Of a DNA stretch of 64,000 nt, positions 51,660-60,400 are shown piece by piece. The number at the start of each line of letters is the position of its first letter. Positions within the stretch are counted from its first letter, which is position 1. Both the position numbers and the translations under genes were made by a program. Under the pieces are notes generated by a model, which was not told the origin of the DNA, did no database searches, and saw only the letters and a list, made by a program, of their open reading frames with translations. This DNA comes from Saccharibacillus kuerlensis DSM 22868. Lineage in GTDB: Bacteria; Bacillota; Bacilli; Paenibacillales; Paenibacillaceae. The stretch covers positions 1-64,000 of the forward strand of contig NZ_KB899292.1 in NCBI RefSeq assembly GCF_000378145.1. Direction: 5' to 3'.

Positions 51660-52535
51660 ATGAATGCAATTCTGAACAGCGAGTCTGCCACAGTCGAGAT
51701 TAAGCCTCTCGGCGCGGAGATGATCAGCTTTAAGCGCAAGGATACCGGACACGAATACATTTGGAAAGGCGATCCAGAGTTTTGGACAGGCCGCTCACCG
51801 GTGCTGTTCCCAATCGTCGGCTCCGTCTATGATGGCAAGATGCGCGCTGAAGGTGGAACCTATGAATTGAAAAATCATGGCTTTGCGCGGAATCGCGAGT
51901 TCCGACTGGTCGAAGCGGATGAAATGCGCGCCGTGTTCCATCTCTCGGCTGACGAAGAAACGCTGGCGATGTACCCGTATCAATTTGCGCTGACGTTGAC
52001 CTATACGCTGGAAGGCTCCACTCTCCGCATTCAGTACCGGGTAGACAACGACGATGACAAAGCGATCTATTTCCAGCTGGGCACGCATCCGGCGTTCAAC
52101 TGTCCGATCGGTGAAGGTGCGGAATTCGAAGATTATGTACTGGAATTCGAGCAGGAAGAAACGCTCGAACGCTTTTTCGTAACCGGCGGCAACATCCAGA
52201 TTCCGGACAAGTCGGAGATCGTGTTGGAAAAAGGGACCGTCCTGCCGCTGCGCCGCGAACAATTCGAAGAAGGTGCCATGATCTTCCGCGACGTGAAGTC
52301 CGACCGTGTGACGCTTAAGAGCGACAAGAACGAGCACAGCGTAACGGTATCTTACGAGAACTTCCCGTATATGGGCGTCTGGCAGCCGAAAAATGCTCCA
52401 TTTATCTGCATCGAACCATGGCACGGTCTGGCGGATGCAGACAAGTTCGACGGCGAGCTGAAAGACAAGGAGTTGGCGGTCAAGCTGGAACCGGGAGAAT
52501 ATTTTGCAGCGGCACTGGTGATTGAAGTGAAGTAA
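51660..52535 (+). CDS. Aldose 1-epimerase-family protein (LacX/YeaD type)
   Basis: A 291-residue galactose-mutarotase-fold protein: IKPLGAEMISFKRKDTGHEYIW at the N-terminus, LFPIVGSVYDGKMR (about 58), QLGTHPAFNCPIGEG (catalytic His, about 142) and IEPWHGLADAD (about 252). It equilibrates sugar anomers or binds sugar phosphates. TACGGAGGGAC precedes the ATG. It is divergent from the GH3 gene; together they suggest oligosaccharide breakdown. Confidence 0.9.
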   Translation: MNAILNSESATVEIKPLGAEMISFKRKDTGHEYIWKGDPEFWTGRSPVLFPIVGSVYDGKMRAEGGTYELKNHGFARNREFRLVEADEMRAVFHLSADEETLAMYPYQFALTLTYTLEGSTLRIQYRVDNDDDKAIYFQLGTHPAFNCPIGEGAEFEDYVLEFEQEETLERFFVTGGNIQIPDKSEIVLEKGTVLPLRREQFEEGAMIFRDVKSDRVTLKSDKNEHSVTVSYENFPYMGVWQPKNAPFICIEPWHGLADADKFDGELKDKELAVKLEPGEYFAAALVIEVK

Positions 52536-52587
52536 GGTCAGTCAGACATGTTGAAGAATAGAAAAAGTTTAAAAACAAAAAAGCAGT

Positions 52588-52651
52588 CACCGAAAAGATG
52601 CCGTTCACGCTCCGCTTGGGAGCAGAACGGCACTTTTTCGGTGTTTTTTTG
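52588..52651 (+). terminator. Terminator after the aldose epimerase gene
   Basis: CACCGAAAA.GATGCCGTTC...GAACGGCACTTTTTCGGTG, a long stem with one bulge, then TTTTTTT. The rest of the 364-bp gap 52536-52899 shows no gene or further signal. Confidence 0.88.
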
Positions 52652-52899
52652 AAAAGCTTATTGCCCCAATTCGTAATGATAGAAGCCGAACGCAAGACTT
52701 GTCACGATCGAATTCTCTCCAAATCCACGGAAACGCGATTCTTTCTATGAAATCTCCGATTCTCCACATTACCCAGAACAAAGTGAACTCCGCCAAAAAA
52801 ATCGGAGAAGGAAAAACATTGATCATAGGGACGGTGCATACGAATGCAAGCTGAGCTCATATTTGGCAAATGCAGCATGGGCCAGCATTTTCCCTTGTG

Positions 52900-54006
52900 T
52901 CAAAAAACAATTTTGCACGCTACCTCCAACCGCTCTCCTAACAGCATGATCGCCTTGCGCAGCTTCTCCTTCGGTACTTCCCTATACAGATCTCCGATCG
53001 AAATCTCGGTTGTACACGACGTTTCACCGGTTTCTTGCAAATAAGACACCAGCGCGATTCCGGTATCTGCCTGCACGCTTGCGATTGTCGTCTCGGCCGT
53101 CTCTTTCGGCACGTCGATATGCAGGTGGAACATGTTCGAGACCGGTACCTCCGGCCGCGTACGGATACAGGAACAGCCGTTGTACAGATCCGCCAGCTCT
53201 TTGGCTTCCTCGTAATACTGCGCCATTTTCGGCAGTCGAAGGTCCAGGTAGTACTCCGAGCTGAGAATATACGGATACAGACTGATCAGATCCCCGCCGT
53301 GGCGTCTTTTCCAGATCTTTGCCTGCTCTGCCAGATCGGCGTCTCCCACCAGCATCGCACCTGCAATACCTCCCACTCCCTTGTAGAATGAAATGTAGAC
53401 GCTGTCGAACAGCGCACATACTTCCTCCGCCGTTTTGCCGTAATACGGCAAAATCTCGAACAGCCTTGCGCCGTCCATATGCAGGGCAATTCCTTTTTCC
53501 CGGCAGTAGACCGAGATGGCTTCCAGTTCCGCATAGTCCGGCAGCTCACCGCCAATCTCGCGTTGGGGCAGCTCAAGCAGCAGACAAGCCGTGTTTTCCG
53601 GCATATTTTTCACGTCTTCCAGCGTTATGAGCCGTTCCTTGTTCGCCAGCAGTACCGGCTCCAGATGGTGCAGCTCGCGCAGGCCGTCCTGTTCGTGGAT
53701 CTCCAGATGACAGAGAGGATGATAGGCGACCGTTTTGCTGCTGCCGCGATCGCTCCAGATCCGCAGGGCAATCTGCTGGGCCATTGTGCCGCTCGGGAAA
53801 AAGACAGCTGTTTCTTTACCCAGCATATCGGCGAGTTTTCGTTCGAATTTGCTGATCGTCTCTCCGCGTCCGTACATATCGCTTGGCGTACTGCCATCCA
53901 CATTTTGCAGCGCATCCAGCAGTACCTGCACATTACGCGGACCGTTGCCCGACGTGCGGTACTGTGCCTGCGCGAACGTTTCTGCCAAAGATAACGATTG
54001 ATTCAT
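52900..54006 (-). CDS. Beta-eliminating lyase / threonine aldolase-family PLP enzyme
   Basis: A 368-residue fold-type I PLP protein: SDMYGRGETISKFERKLADMLGKETAVFFPSGTMAQQIAL (about 43-82), LHMDGARLFE (about 174, Asp to the pyridine) and ISFYKGVGGIAGAMLVGD (about 206, Lys in SFYKG). Members cleave L-threonine or aromatic amino acids; SFYKG instead of the usual SLSKG marks the group as diverged. Specificity is unknown. It is divergent from nudC. Confidence 0.88.
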   Translation of the reverse strand: MNQSLSLAETFAQAQYRTSGNGPRNVQVLLDALQNVDGSTPSDMYGRGETISKFERKLADMLGKETAVFFPSGTMAQQIALRIWSDRGSSKTVAYHPLCHLEIHEQDGLRELHHLEPVLLANKERLITLEDVKNMPENTACLLLELPQREIGGELPDYAELEAISVYCREKGIALHMDGARLFEILPYYGKTAEEVCALFDSVYISFYKGVGGIAGAMLVGDADLAEQAKIWKRRHGGDLISLYPYILSSEYYLDLRLPKMAQYYEEAKELADLYNGCSCIRTRPEVPVSNMFHLHIDVPKETAETTIASVQADTGIALVSYLQETGETSCTTEISIGDLYREVPKEKLRKAIMLLGERLEVACKIVF

Positions 54007-54167
54007 GCTTCAGAAACCTCCTTTTGCACGGGCTCTATATTTTCTCTGCCCTCTATCGCATACGATCATTGTACTCTGCTTGCTCCTGCCGGGCTATCCT
54101 ACCATAATGACAGTAAGGACATAAGGACAATGATCTTCTCCAATCCAACCCGAAAGGTTCTGTGAGT

Positions 54168-55034
54168 ATGCAAAAACCGAGAGAAAGCATCTATAAACGC
54201 TATGTGCCTACCCTGATCGCCGAGTCCACGGACAGCCCCGCTTATTGGTTCGTTTTTCTCACCGGCACTGCCAATCTGCTGTTAAATAGACAGGATGGAT
54301 TGGCAGCCATACCTTCCGCCGCAAAAGCGGAACAGCTCGGCTTCGTTCCTGTCCGTTCCCTGTATATCGGCAGTCTGGAAGGATCGCCCTGCTATGCCGT
54401 CGAAGCGCCTGAAGGCACGCAGCCGACCGTAGGGACAGACTTCCACTCGCTGCGGACGCTATACGAACGCATGGACGAAGATCTGTTCCATCTTGCCGGT
54501 CGAGCGCTGCAAATGCTGAACTGGGACGCGACGCACCGATTCTGCGGGCGCTGCGGCACTGCACTTGCGGACGCCAGGTATGAACACGCTAAAATCTGCC
54601 CGAGCTGCGGGTTAAGCCACTATCCGCGCATCTCCCCGGCTGTCATTACCGCCATTCTGAAGGATGGGAAGATTCTGCTGGCGCACTCAGCCCGTTTTCC
54701 GAACAAAATGTATGGTCTGATTGCGGGGTTCACTGAAGCCGGCGAAACACTTGAGGACTGCGTACGACGCGAAACCATGGAAGAAGTGGGCATCTCGCTG
54801 AAAAACATCCGCTACTTCGGAAGCCAGCAGTGGCCTTTTCCCAATTCACTGATGATCGGGTTCATTGCGGAATACGAGAGCGGCGAGATTACGGTCGACG
54901 GTGAAGAGATTGCGGAAGCCTCCTGGTTCGGTCCGGACGAACTGCCAAATATTCCGCCGAAAGTCAGCATTGCACGCAAAATGATCGACTGGTATGCGGA
55001 AGAATACGGTACACCGTCACAAGGGACTCCCTGA
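54168..55034 (+). CDS. nudC: NAD+ diphosphatase (Nudix, zinc-ribbon)
   Basis: A 288-residue NudC: N-terminal domain, zinc ribbon CGRCGTALADARYEHAKICPSCG (four Cys, about 127-149) and Nudix box GFTEAGETLEDCVRRETMEEVGI (about 184-206), followed by SQQWPFPNSLMIGF, which is specific for NAD-cleaving members. It hydrolyses NAD(H) or decaps NAD-RNA. ATG 54168 is preferred; an in-frame GTG at 54162 is too close to the GAAAGG ribosome site. Confidence 0.93.
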   Translation: MQKPRESIYKRYVPTLIAESTDSPAYWFVFLTGTANLLLNRQDGLAAIPSAAKAEQLGFVPVRSLYIGSLEGSPCYAVEAPEGTQPTVGTDFHSLRTLYERMDEDLFHLAGRALQMLNWDATHRFCGRCGTALADARYEHAKICPSCGLSHYPRISPAVITAILKDGKILLAHSARFPNKMYGLIAGFTEAGETLEDCVRRETMEEVGISLKNIRYFGSQQWPFPNSLMIGFIAEYESGEITVDGEEIAEASWFGPDELPNIPPKVSIARKMIDWYAEEYGTPSQGTP

Positions 55035-55128
55035 ATATTCGGCTTGCAAAACGCACTTTTTCATCCTCTTTAAGTTCCCTTTTTAAAGCGCCATTAAGGC
55101 ATCATTGAAAGCGCCGTAAGAGCCTCCC

Positions 55129-55170
55129 AAAAAAAGAATCGGCGGCTAAGCTGTTCCGCTTCGCCGATTC
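55129..55170 (-). terminator. Minus-strand terminator-like hairpin upstream of the CDF gene
   Basis: Stem GAATCGGCG (55136-55144) with CGCCGATTC (55162-55170). The run of seven T is on the minus strand (A at 55129-55135), so it would stop transcripts that read antisense through the CDF gene, not nudC. The 235-bp gap holds in addition a small hairpin GCGTGC/GCACGC near 55196-55213, not identified as a known riboswitch. Confidence 0.6.
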
Positions 55171-55269
55171 GGGGTACATATACGCAGGGACCTCGCGTGC
55201 GTCAAAGCACGCTTACATAGCGAAAATCGTTCCCATTTTTATTTCCCAAATGTAAAGGAGGAGTCGCTT

Positions 55270-56301
55270 GTGGCTGATACGATCCCGCCAAAAGTCAATC
55301 AAGAAGTCCATCAAAAGGAAACACTCGGTTCAATGATCAAAAAAGGCAATACCTCCTCCGCCGTCGCCATGGCCGGCAATGCTGTGCTCGCAGCCGCCAA
55401 AGGAGCAGCCGCCTTTTTCACCGGCAGCGGCGCTATGTTCGCCTCGGCTATGCACTCCCTTGCGGACGCTGTAAATCAGGGATTCGTCTTCGTCGGCAGC
55501 GTGCTGTCCGAACGGCGCCCAACCCGCAAGTTCCCGACCGGGTTCGGACGTGTAATCAATATCTTCTGTATGATTGCAGTTATCGTCGTGACTATTATGG
55601 CGTACGAGACGATCCACGAAGGGATTCACCTGCTGCGGCATCCCGGTGAAGCCTCCAGCGGCTTCTGGATTAACGTAGGCGTACTGATTTTAAACATTGT
55701 GATCGACGGCGCCATTCTATTCAAAGCTTCGAAGGAAATTTTGAAGGAAGCGCGTGCGCCGATGGTATCAGGAACTGCTCTGCTGCCGGCCGCATTCAAA
55801 AATGTGGGACGCGCTGCCCCGCCGACACGCCTTGTCTTCTATGAAGATATCGTTGCCGTTATCGGTGCATTTCTCGCTCTGGTGGCGGTCGTGGTCGTCG
55901 CCTTCACCGATTTTTCCCTGGTCGACGGTCTGGTAACAACCTTGATCGGTCTGCTGATGATCTTCGTCGCATTCCGGGTCGGCTACGACAACATGATCGG
56001 TCTGATCGGTGTATCCGCTCCGCAGGATGTCGAGGATAAAGTGTCTGCGGCCGTACTCGCCGATGCGGACGTCGTCGATATTCGCGAAATGCGCATTATC
56101 CAGGAAGGCCGTTACTATCATGTCGATACCGTTGTAGAGCTGCGCGTAGGCTTAACGCTCAGCGAAGCTGACGATATTATGGAACGAATCGAAAATCATC
56201 TCGTCACCGTTCCCGACATTGCCGATGCCGCCGTCGCTATTGTAGAAGACGATGGGAAAGTCAGCTGGCATCGGAGAGAAGCGGAGATTCAGCGGAATTA
56301 G
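55270..56301 (+). CDS. Cation diffusion facilitator (CDF) transporter
   Basis: A 343-residue CDF exporter: TM helices at about 25-50, 55-75, 95-115 and 130-150, then 190-210 and 220-240, with GAMFASAMHSLADAVNQGFVFVGS (about 53-76) containing the helix-II metal site HSLADA, and a cytoplasmic C-terminal ferredoxin-like domain (about 250-330). It exports Zn2+, Mn2+ or Fe2+ against protons; the HxxxD site favours Zn or related ions. GTG start with AAAGGAGGAG about 7 bp upstream. Confidence 0.92.
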   Translation: MADTIPPKVNQEVHQKETLGSMIKKGNTSSAVAMAGNAVLAAAKGAAAFFTGSGAMFASAMHSLADAVNQGFVFVGSVLSERRPTRKFPTGFGRVINIFCMIAVIVVTIMAYETIHEGIHLLRHPGEASSGFWINVGVLILNIVIDGAILFKASKEILKEARAPMVSGTALLPAAFKNVGRAAPPTRLVFYEDIVAVIGAFLALVAVVVVAFTDFSLVDGLVTTLIGLLMIFVAFRVGYDNMIGLIGVSAPQDVEDKVSAAVLADADVVDIREMRIIQEGRYYHVDTVVELRVGLTLSEADDIMERIENHLVTVPDIADAAVAIVEDDGKVSWHRREAEIQRN

Positions 56302-56335
56302 AGCGTTATAGTTATAACGTGTATGGACTGGGTGT

Positions 56336-56520
56336 TTGGAGAATTCAGAGCGTTTGGAGAATTCAGAGCGTTTGAAGCACCCAGAGTGCTTAGAGTATCC
56401 AGAGCGAGCGTTTGGGACGCCTGGAACGTTAGAGCATCCAGGACGTTTAGAGCATCCAGGACGTTTAGAGCGTTTAGGGAGTCCGGAACGTCTGGAATAC
56501 TTTGAGCATTCAGACTCTTC
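56336..56520. repeat. Degenerate 18-bp tandem repeat array
   Basis: About ten units with consensus TTTRGAGNATYCAGRRCG; the clearest are 56336-56353 and 56354-56371 (identical) and the TTTAGAGCATCCAGGACG pair near 56430-56470. It starts right after the CDF stop and a 7-2-7 palindrome (CGTTATA-GT-TATAACG, 56304-56319). All frames happen to stay open because 18 is a multiple of three, but no ribosome site or protein-like sequence is present. Confidence 0.8.
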
Positions 56521-56594
56521 AAAGTGTTTTGACTGTTTTGAACCCTTGAACATCAGGACGAAAAAAGAACGAATTATCTTTAAAGTCTAGCAGC

Positions 56595-56634
56595 AAAAAA
56601 GGCAGGTTCTCCGCATTGGAGAACCTGCCTTTTT
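56595..56634. terminator. Terminator downstream of the CDF gene
   Basis: A perfect 17-bp stem AAAAAGGCAGGTTCTCC with its complement, 5-nt loop, A- and T-runs on both sides. Confidence 0.92.
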
Positions 56635-56687
56635 CGTTAATAATATATTGCACGCTGCAAGAGAAACGGTGTTCTGCTTTAACGAAG

Positions 56688-56751
56688 ACACACGCACACG
56701 CACACGCACACGCACACGCACACGCACACGCACACGCACACGCACACGCAC
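56688..56751. repeat. Hexanucleotide microsatellite (ACACGC)n
   Basis: About ten uninterrupted copies of the 6-bp unit ACACGC. It is intergenic, between the CDF terminator and element B copy 2. Confidence 0.95.
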
Positions 56752-56769
56752 CAATGATGATAAAGAGAA

Positions 56770-56954
56770 AATAAATGCGTATATACACTTATTTCATGTC
56801 ATTTACAGATTTTTCGAAAAATAAGTGCTCAAATACAACTAATTGCCGCATTTTGACCGCCTATGACCCTTTCTCTGCAAAATAGTTGTATATCTGCACT
56901 TATTACGATTCAAAACAGCCAAAATCGAAAAATAATTGCATTCACGCACTTATT
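56770..56954 (+). repeat. Dispersed element B, copy 2
   Basis: Four 24-bp boxes at 56770 (inverted), 56820 (direct), 56881 (inverted) and 56931 (inverted), i.e. 50-61-50 spacing; the same order and spacing as copy 1 at 42008-42192 read in reverse. The best conserved part is TTTTTCGAAAAATAAGTGCTCAA. There is no ORF. It is the main feature of the 846-bp gap 56302-57147, which otherwise holds the 18-bp repeats, terminator, microsatellite and a 22-bp repeat. Confidence 0.85.
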
Positions 56955-57027
56955 TTAGCCAAAAAGTCAAACATCGACTGAGCGCCGTCTATTATCGATG
57001 AATCGACCTTGAAATCCACGTTATATA

Positions 57028-57093
57028 CCATTTCTTATAGCGATTAATACGATTTCTTATAGCCATCACTACGATTTTCTATAGCGATTGCTA
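57028..57093. repeat. Three 22-bp tandem repeats
   Basis: Units at 57028, 57050 and 57072 share the core TTTCTTATAGCGAT or TTTTCTATAGCGAT. The third is the most diverged. The array is intergenic, 55 bp before the 3' end of ribD. Confidence 0.65.
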
Positions 57094-57147
57094 CCTGGCT
57101 TCATATGCAGCTTCGTATACGGCCAATGAACAGCTCCATATACAGCT

Positions 57148-58245
57148 TTATCCCTTACGGAAATAAGCCTCGAATTTCAAATCCGGTCCCAGCTGTTCGA
57201 CACGAAGGTCGTCCAACTCGAACGCTTCGTCCATATTGCCGACGCCCAGTCCTTCAAGGAATGTTGGCGCATCCTTGCCGCCGACCAGCTTCGGAGCCAT
57301 GTACAGCAGCAGTTTGTCCGCGAGTCCCTGTTCGACAAACGAAGCGTTCACTTGGCCGCCGCCTTCGACGAGCAGCGAAGAGATTTCGCTTGAGCCGAGC
57401 GTATCCAGCACCTGCTCCAGGTTCACCCGTTCGCCATCCGTCTCGATCACGCGTACGCCCGCGGCTTCCAGCCGCTCGCGCTTGGCAGGATCCGCATTCG
57501 AGCCCGTGAAAATCCAGGTCGGCGCCTCTCCGTCCGTAATGACTCGGGCGTCTTCCGGAATGCGCAGCGTGCTGTCCAGCACGACACGCAGCGGATTGCG
57601 GCCGTTTGGCAGCCGCGTTGTCAGCTGCGAATCGTCATGCAGAATCGTCTGTACGCCGACCAGAATCGCACCGCTCTCGTGGCGCAGCCGATGCACGTCT
57701 TCGCGAGCTTCCGCGGACGTAATCCAGCGGCTGCTGGAAGTACGCGTCGCAATCTTGCCGTCCAGTGTTGTTGCGGATTTCACCGTAACGAACGGCCGCT
57801 TGCTGACAATGTAACGATTGAACACTTCGTTCAGACGCTCGGATTCTTCACGCAGCACGCCTTCAATTACTTCGATGCCGGCGTCGCGCAGAATCTTGAC
57901 ACCCCTGCCGGCTACAAGCGGATTCGGGTCCGGCGCCGCGATCACAACGCGGGATAACCCGGCGCGTACAACCGCTTCGGCGCAGGGACCGGTTCGACCA
58001 TGATGGGAGCACGGCTCCAACGTAACATAGATTGTTCCGCCTTTGGCATGATCTCCGGCCATGCGCAGCGCATGAATCTCGGCATGCGGTTCGCCCGGCT
58101 TGAGATGCGCTCCAATTCCGACAATCCGGCCTTCGTTCACGATGACCGAGCCGACCATCGGATTTGGTGCCGTCTGGCCTTTTGCGGAGCGGGCATTTTC
58201 AAGTGCCAACCGCATGTATGTTTCGTGAATGGACATTTCGCTCAT
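57148..58245 (-). CDS. ribD: Riboflavin biosynthesis deaminase-reductase RibD
   Basis: A 365-residue bifunctional enzyme. The deaminase domain (about 1-145) has HAEIHAL (zinc His and catalytic Glu, about 54) and PCSHHGRTGPCAEA (zinc Cys pair, about 78-92); the reductase domain (about 150-360) has VTVKSATTLDGKIAT and LLVEGGGQVNASF. It converts the GTP cyclohydrolase II product to the ribitylamino-pyrimidine. It lies 6 bp after ribA. The usual partners ribE and ribH are absent from the window. Confidence 0.95.
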   Translation of the reverse strand: MSEMSIHETYMRLALENARSAKGQTAPNPMVGSVIVNEGRIVGIGAHLKPGEPHAEIHALRMAGDHAKGGTIYVTLEPCSHHGRTGPCAEAVVRAGLSRVVIAAPDPNPLVAGRGVKILRDAGIEVIEGVLREESERLNEVFNRYIVSKRPFVTVKSATTLDGKIATRTSSSRWITSAEAREDVHRLRHESGAILVGVQTILHDDSQLTTRLPNGRNPLRVVLDSTLRIPEDARVITDGEAPTWIFTGSNADPAKRERLEAAGVRVIETDGERVNLEQVLDTLGSSEISSLLVEGGGQVNASFVEQGLADKLLLYMAPKLVGGKDAPTFLEGLGVGNMDEAFELDDLRVEQLGPDLKFEAYFRKG

Positions 58246-58251
58246 ATTGGC

Positions 58252-59040
58252 TTAAGCTCCTCCTTCGACGGCCGGCAGCGTCGGCACGGACGACAGCGGA
58301 ACTGGAGAAGCAAAATGACCGGAGCGGTTCACTTTAGTGCTTAGATATTTCTCATTAAATTCGGAAACGTCGCCCCACAGCGGCGTGCGTCCAGACACGT
58401 TCATGCCGGAAGCTTTCAGCGCTTCCAACTTGCGCGGATTGTTTGTGATCAGCGTAACCGGCAGCTGCCGCAGGAATTTCAGCACGCCGATCGCGCCGTC
58501 GTAATCGCGGGTATCGTCTTCGAAGCCGAGCGCCAGATTCGCTTCGACCGTGTCCATGCCCTGCTCCTGCAGGATGTAAGCCATCGCTTTGCTGAACAGG
58601 CCAATGCCCCGTCCTTCATGGTTCGCCAGATAGAAGAGCGCCCCAGAGCCGTTTTCCACGATCATTTTCATGGACTGGTGCAGTTGGTATCCGCAGTCGC
58701 ATCTCTTGCTGCCGAAAATATCGCCGGTATGGCAAATACTGTGCATCCGGATCAGCGCTTCGTTCGAGTGCTCAAAGTCGCCGTATACAAGCACGCTGGA
58801 CTGCTGGCCTTCTGCCAAGTTCATTGTCGGCAGACTGCGGATTAACGCTTCGGCCGACATGTCCCGGCCGCCTTCCGGTTCTTTGATCCAGCTGTACCAG
58901 CGGAACGTAACCGTTTCTCCATCCAGATTGACCGGAAGAGTAATCGGACCGACGAGTATGTAGCCGTCCTTCGGATTCAATGGGGAAGATACATTATGAA
59001 TGCGATCTTTCAATATAAAAGCTGCGCTATTATTCAACAT
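58252..59040 (-). CDS. ribA: GTP cyclohydrolase II
   Basis: A 262-residue monofunctional enzyme that opens GTP to the riboflavin precursor. Zinc site CHTGDIFGSKRCDCGYQL (three Cys, about 104-121), YLANHEGRGIGLF (about 138) and TRDYDGAIGVLKFL (about 177). An N-terminal extension of about 60 residues replaces the RibB half of bifunctional RibBA. It is translated with ribD; an FAD monooxygenase gene lies 128 bp upstream on the same strand. I see no FMN-riboswitch-like sequence in that gap. Confidence 0.93.
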   Translation of the reverse strand: MLNNSAAFILKDRIHNVSSPLNPKDGYILVGPITLPVNLDGETVTFRWYSWIKEPEGGRDMSAEALIRSLPTMNLAEGQQSSVLVYGDFEHSNEALIRMHSICHTGDIFGSKRCDCGYQLHQSMKMIVENGSGALFYLANHEGRGIGLFSKAMAYILQEQGMDTVEANLALGFEDDTRDYDGAIGVLKFLRQLPVTLITNNPRKLEALKASGMNVSGRTPLWGDVSEFNEKYLSTKVNRSGHFASPVPLSSVPTLPAVEGGA

Positions 59041-59168
59041 GGTGGCACATCCTTATGCTTAATTTAGTTAAGTCCGATATTATGGCCGTGTACGCCTCTG
59101 CGTTTATTCGCAGTCCGGATCGTTTTGGATCATCATACGTCAGTTTTCTATTTTCAGGCTGCAACATT

Positions 59169-60323
59169 TTATCGGCTCGTTCTATTTATTGTATCGTTTG
59201 TCTGTATATTATCGTCCTGTAAACTGTTAAAATTTTGGGCATACTTCAGTTCCATATCCAACTGTTCCCGCTGTCTGCGCTCTACGTCGCTCCGCCTACG
59301 CTGTTCGAGACGATCGATTGGAAGGCAGATGTCCTGCCGCTTTTCCAGACAGTTCAACAGCTCCTCGTGCAGCACATCCGCATCGCACAGCGCTTCGTTC
59401 AGACCAAAAGCGCCTGTCGGCGTCATCGTATGCGCCGCATCGCCGATCAGTACAAGCCCCGGCTGCGCCCATCTCTCCGAGCGGCTGCTGAAAATATCCA
59501 ACAGCACGAAGTCCTGCCAAGACGTAATATGCTGCCGCACACTCGATTCAAGCTTCGGAAATGCGGCAATCAATGTATCGGTCAGCTCCTCAAACGGCCG
59601 CTTGCGCAGTGCTTTGTACGAATCTTCCTCGATATTCCAACCTACTTGTACGTATCCGCGCGCTTGCGTGAACAGATGCAGCTGCTGTCCGTTCTGAATG
59701 GTGGAGCACATAATTGGCTCCCAGCCATCCGGAGCCGGAATCCTTGCCCACAACAAGTCATAACCGTGACCTTCCGTATTTACCAGAATACCGGCATGTT
59801 TGCGTACTGCCGAATACCGCCCGTCGGCACCTACAACGACCCGGCTGCGAATTTCTTCATCCGTGCCGTCCGCTCCGCGGATCTTGACGCCAATATAACG
59901 ACCATCCCCATCCTGAAGCAGTCCTCGCACCGTCGTGCCGGATTTATATGTGAAGTTCGGATATTTCTCGGCTTCGGTCAGCAGGGCCTGCAGCAGATCG
60001 GCCTGCGGAATATGAATGCCGACGTTTCCGTCTTCCCTATCCGGCAGGATCGTCTTGACGACCCGCTGATTCTCCCAATATTCGAGTCGGATCAGCGGAA
60101 GGACCGCCTCCCGATCAACCAAGTTCAGCAGTTCATGCTTCCGCAGTACATGCTCTCCGTCTCCGTTCAGAATCTCTCCTCGGAACGACGGTCCGGGTAC
60201 CGGCTGCTTCTCGATCAGTACGACGTCCGCACCTTGGCGGGCGAGCAGACAGGCCAGCAGGGTACCGGCCGGACCGCCGCCCGCGATACAAATATCCGTA
60301 TGTCGCTCCGTATGTGGATCCAT
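59169..60323 (-). CDS. FAD-dependent monooxygenase (PHBH/UbiH type)
   Basis: A 384-residue class A flavin monooxygenase: CIAGGGPAGTLLACLLARQGADVVLIEK (about 12-39, FAD Rossmann), RVVVGADGRYSAVRKHAG (DG motif, about 165) and LVLIGDAAHTMTPTGAFGLNEAL (GD motif, about 285-307). It hydroxylates an unknown aromatic or halogenated substrate with NAD(P)H. It is divergent from an HxlR regulator across a repeat-filled region, and upstream of ribA-ribD. Confidence 0.92.
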   Translation of the reverse strand: MDPHTERHTDICIAGGGPAGTLLACLLARQGADVVLIEKQPVPGPSFRGEILNGDGEHVLRKHELLNLVDREAVLPLIRLEYWENQRVVKTILPDREDGNVGIHIPQADLLQALLTEAEKYPNFTYKSGTTVRGLLQDGDGRYIGVKIRGADGTDEEIRSRVVVGADGRYSAVRKHAGILVNTEGHGYDLLWARIPAPDGWEPIMCSTIQNGQQLHLFTQARGYVQVGWNIEEDSYKALRKRPFEELTDTLIAAFPKLESSVRQHITSWQDFVLLDIFSSRSERWAQPGLVLIGDAAHTMTPTGAFGLNEALCDADVLHEELLNCLEKRQDICLPIDRLEQRRRSDVERRQREQLDMELKYAQNFNSLQDDNIQTNDTINRTSR

Positions 60324-60400
60324 CTGTTTGTCCTCCGATTTTGGGTGGGTGAGGCGGTTTGAATGCGGGCTCTAGTTGCATGGGCAAACCTTTTGGGCGG

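Noticed and set aside
52605-52826. 73-codon minus-strand frame between the epimerase and lyase genes
   Set aside because: It begins without a ribosome site, overlaps the terminator and has no recognisable domain.
55171-55260. Metal riboswitch (yybP-ykoY or NiCo type) before the CDF gene
   Set aside because: Only one small hairpin is visible and the conserved internal loops of these classes are not recognisable.
56152-56590. Plus and minus frames over the 18-bp repeats
   Set aside because: They are open only because the period is a multiple of three; no ribosome site, no known similarity.
56519-56788. Minus-strand frame across the microsatellite
   Set aside because: Its middle is only the translated ACACGC repeat and it crosses a strong terminator.
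59041-59168. FMN riboswitch upstream of ribA
   Set aside because: The 128-bp gap is short and I do not see the conserved FMN aptamer segments.
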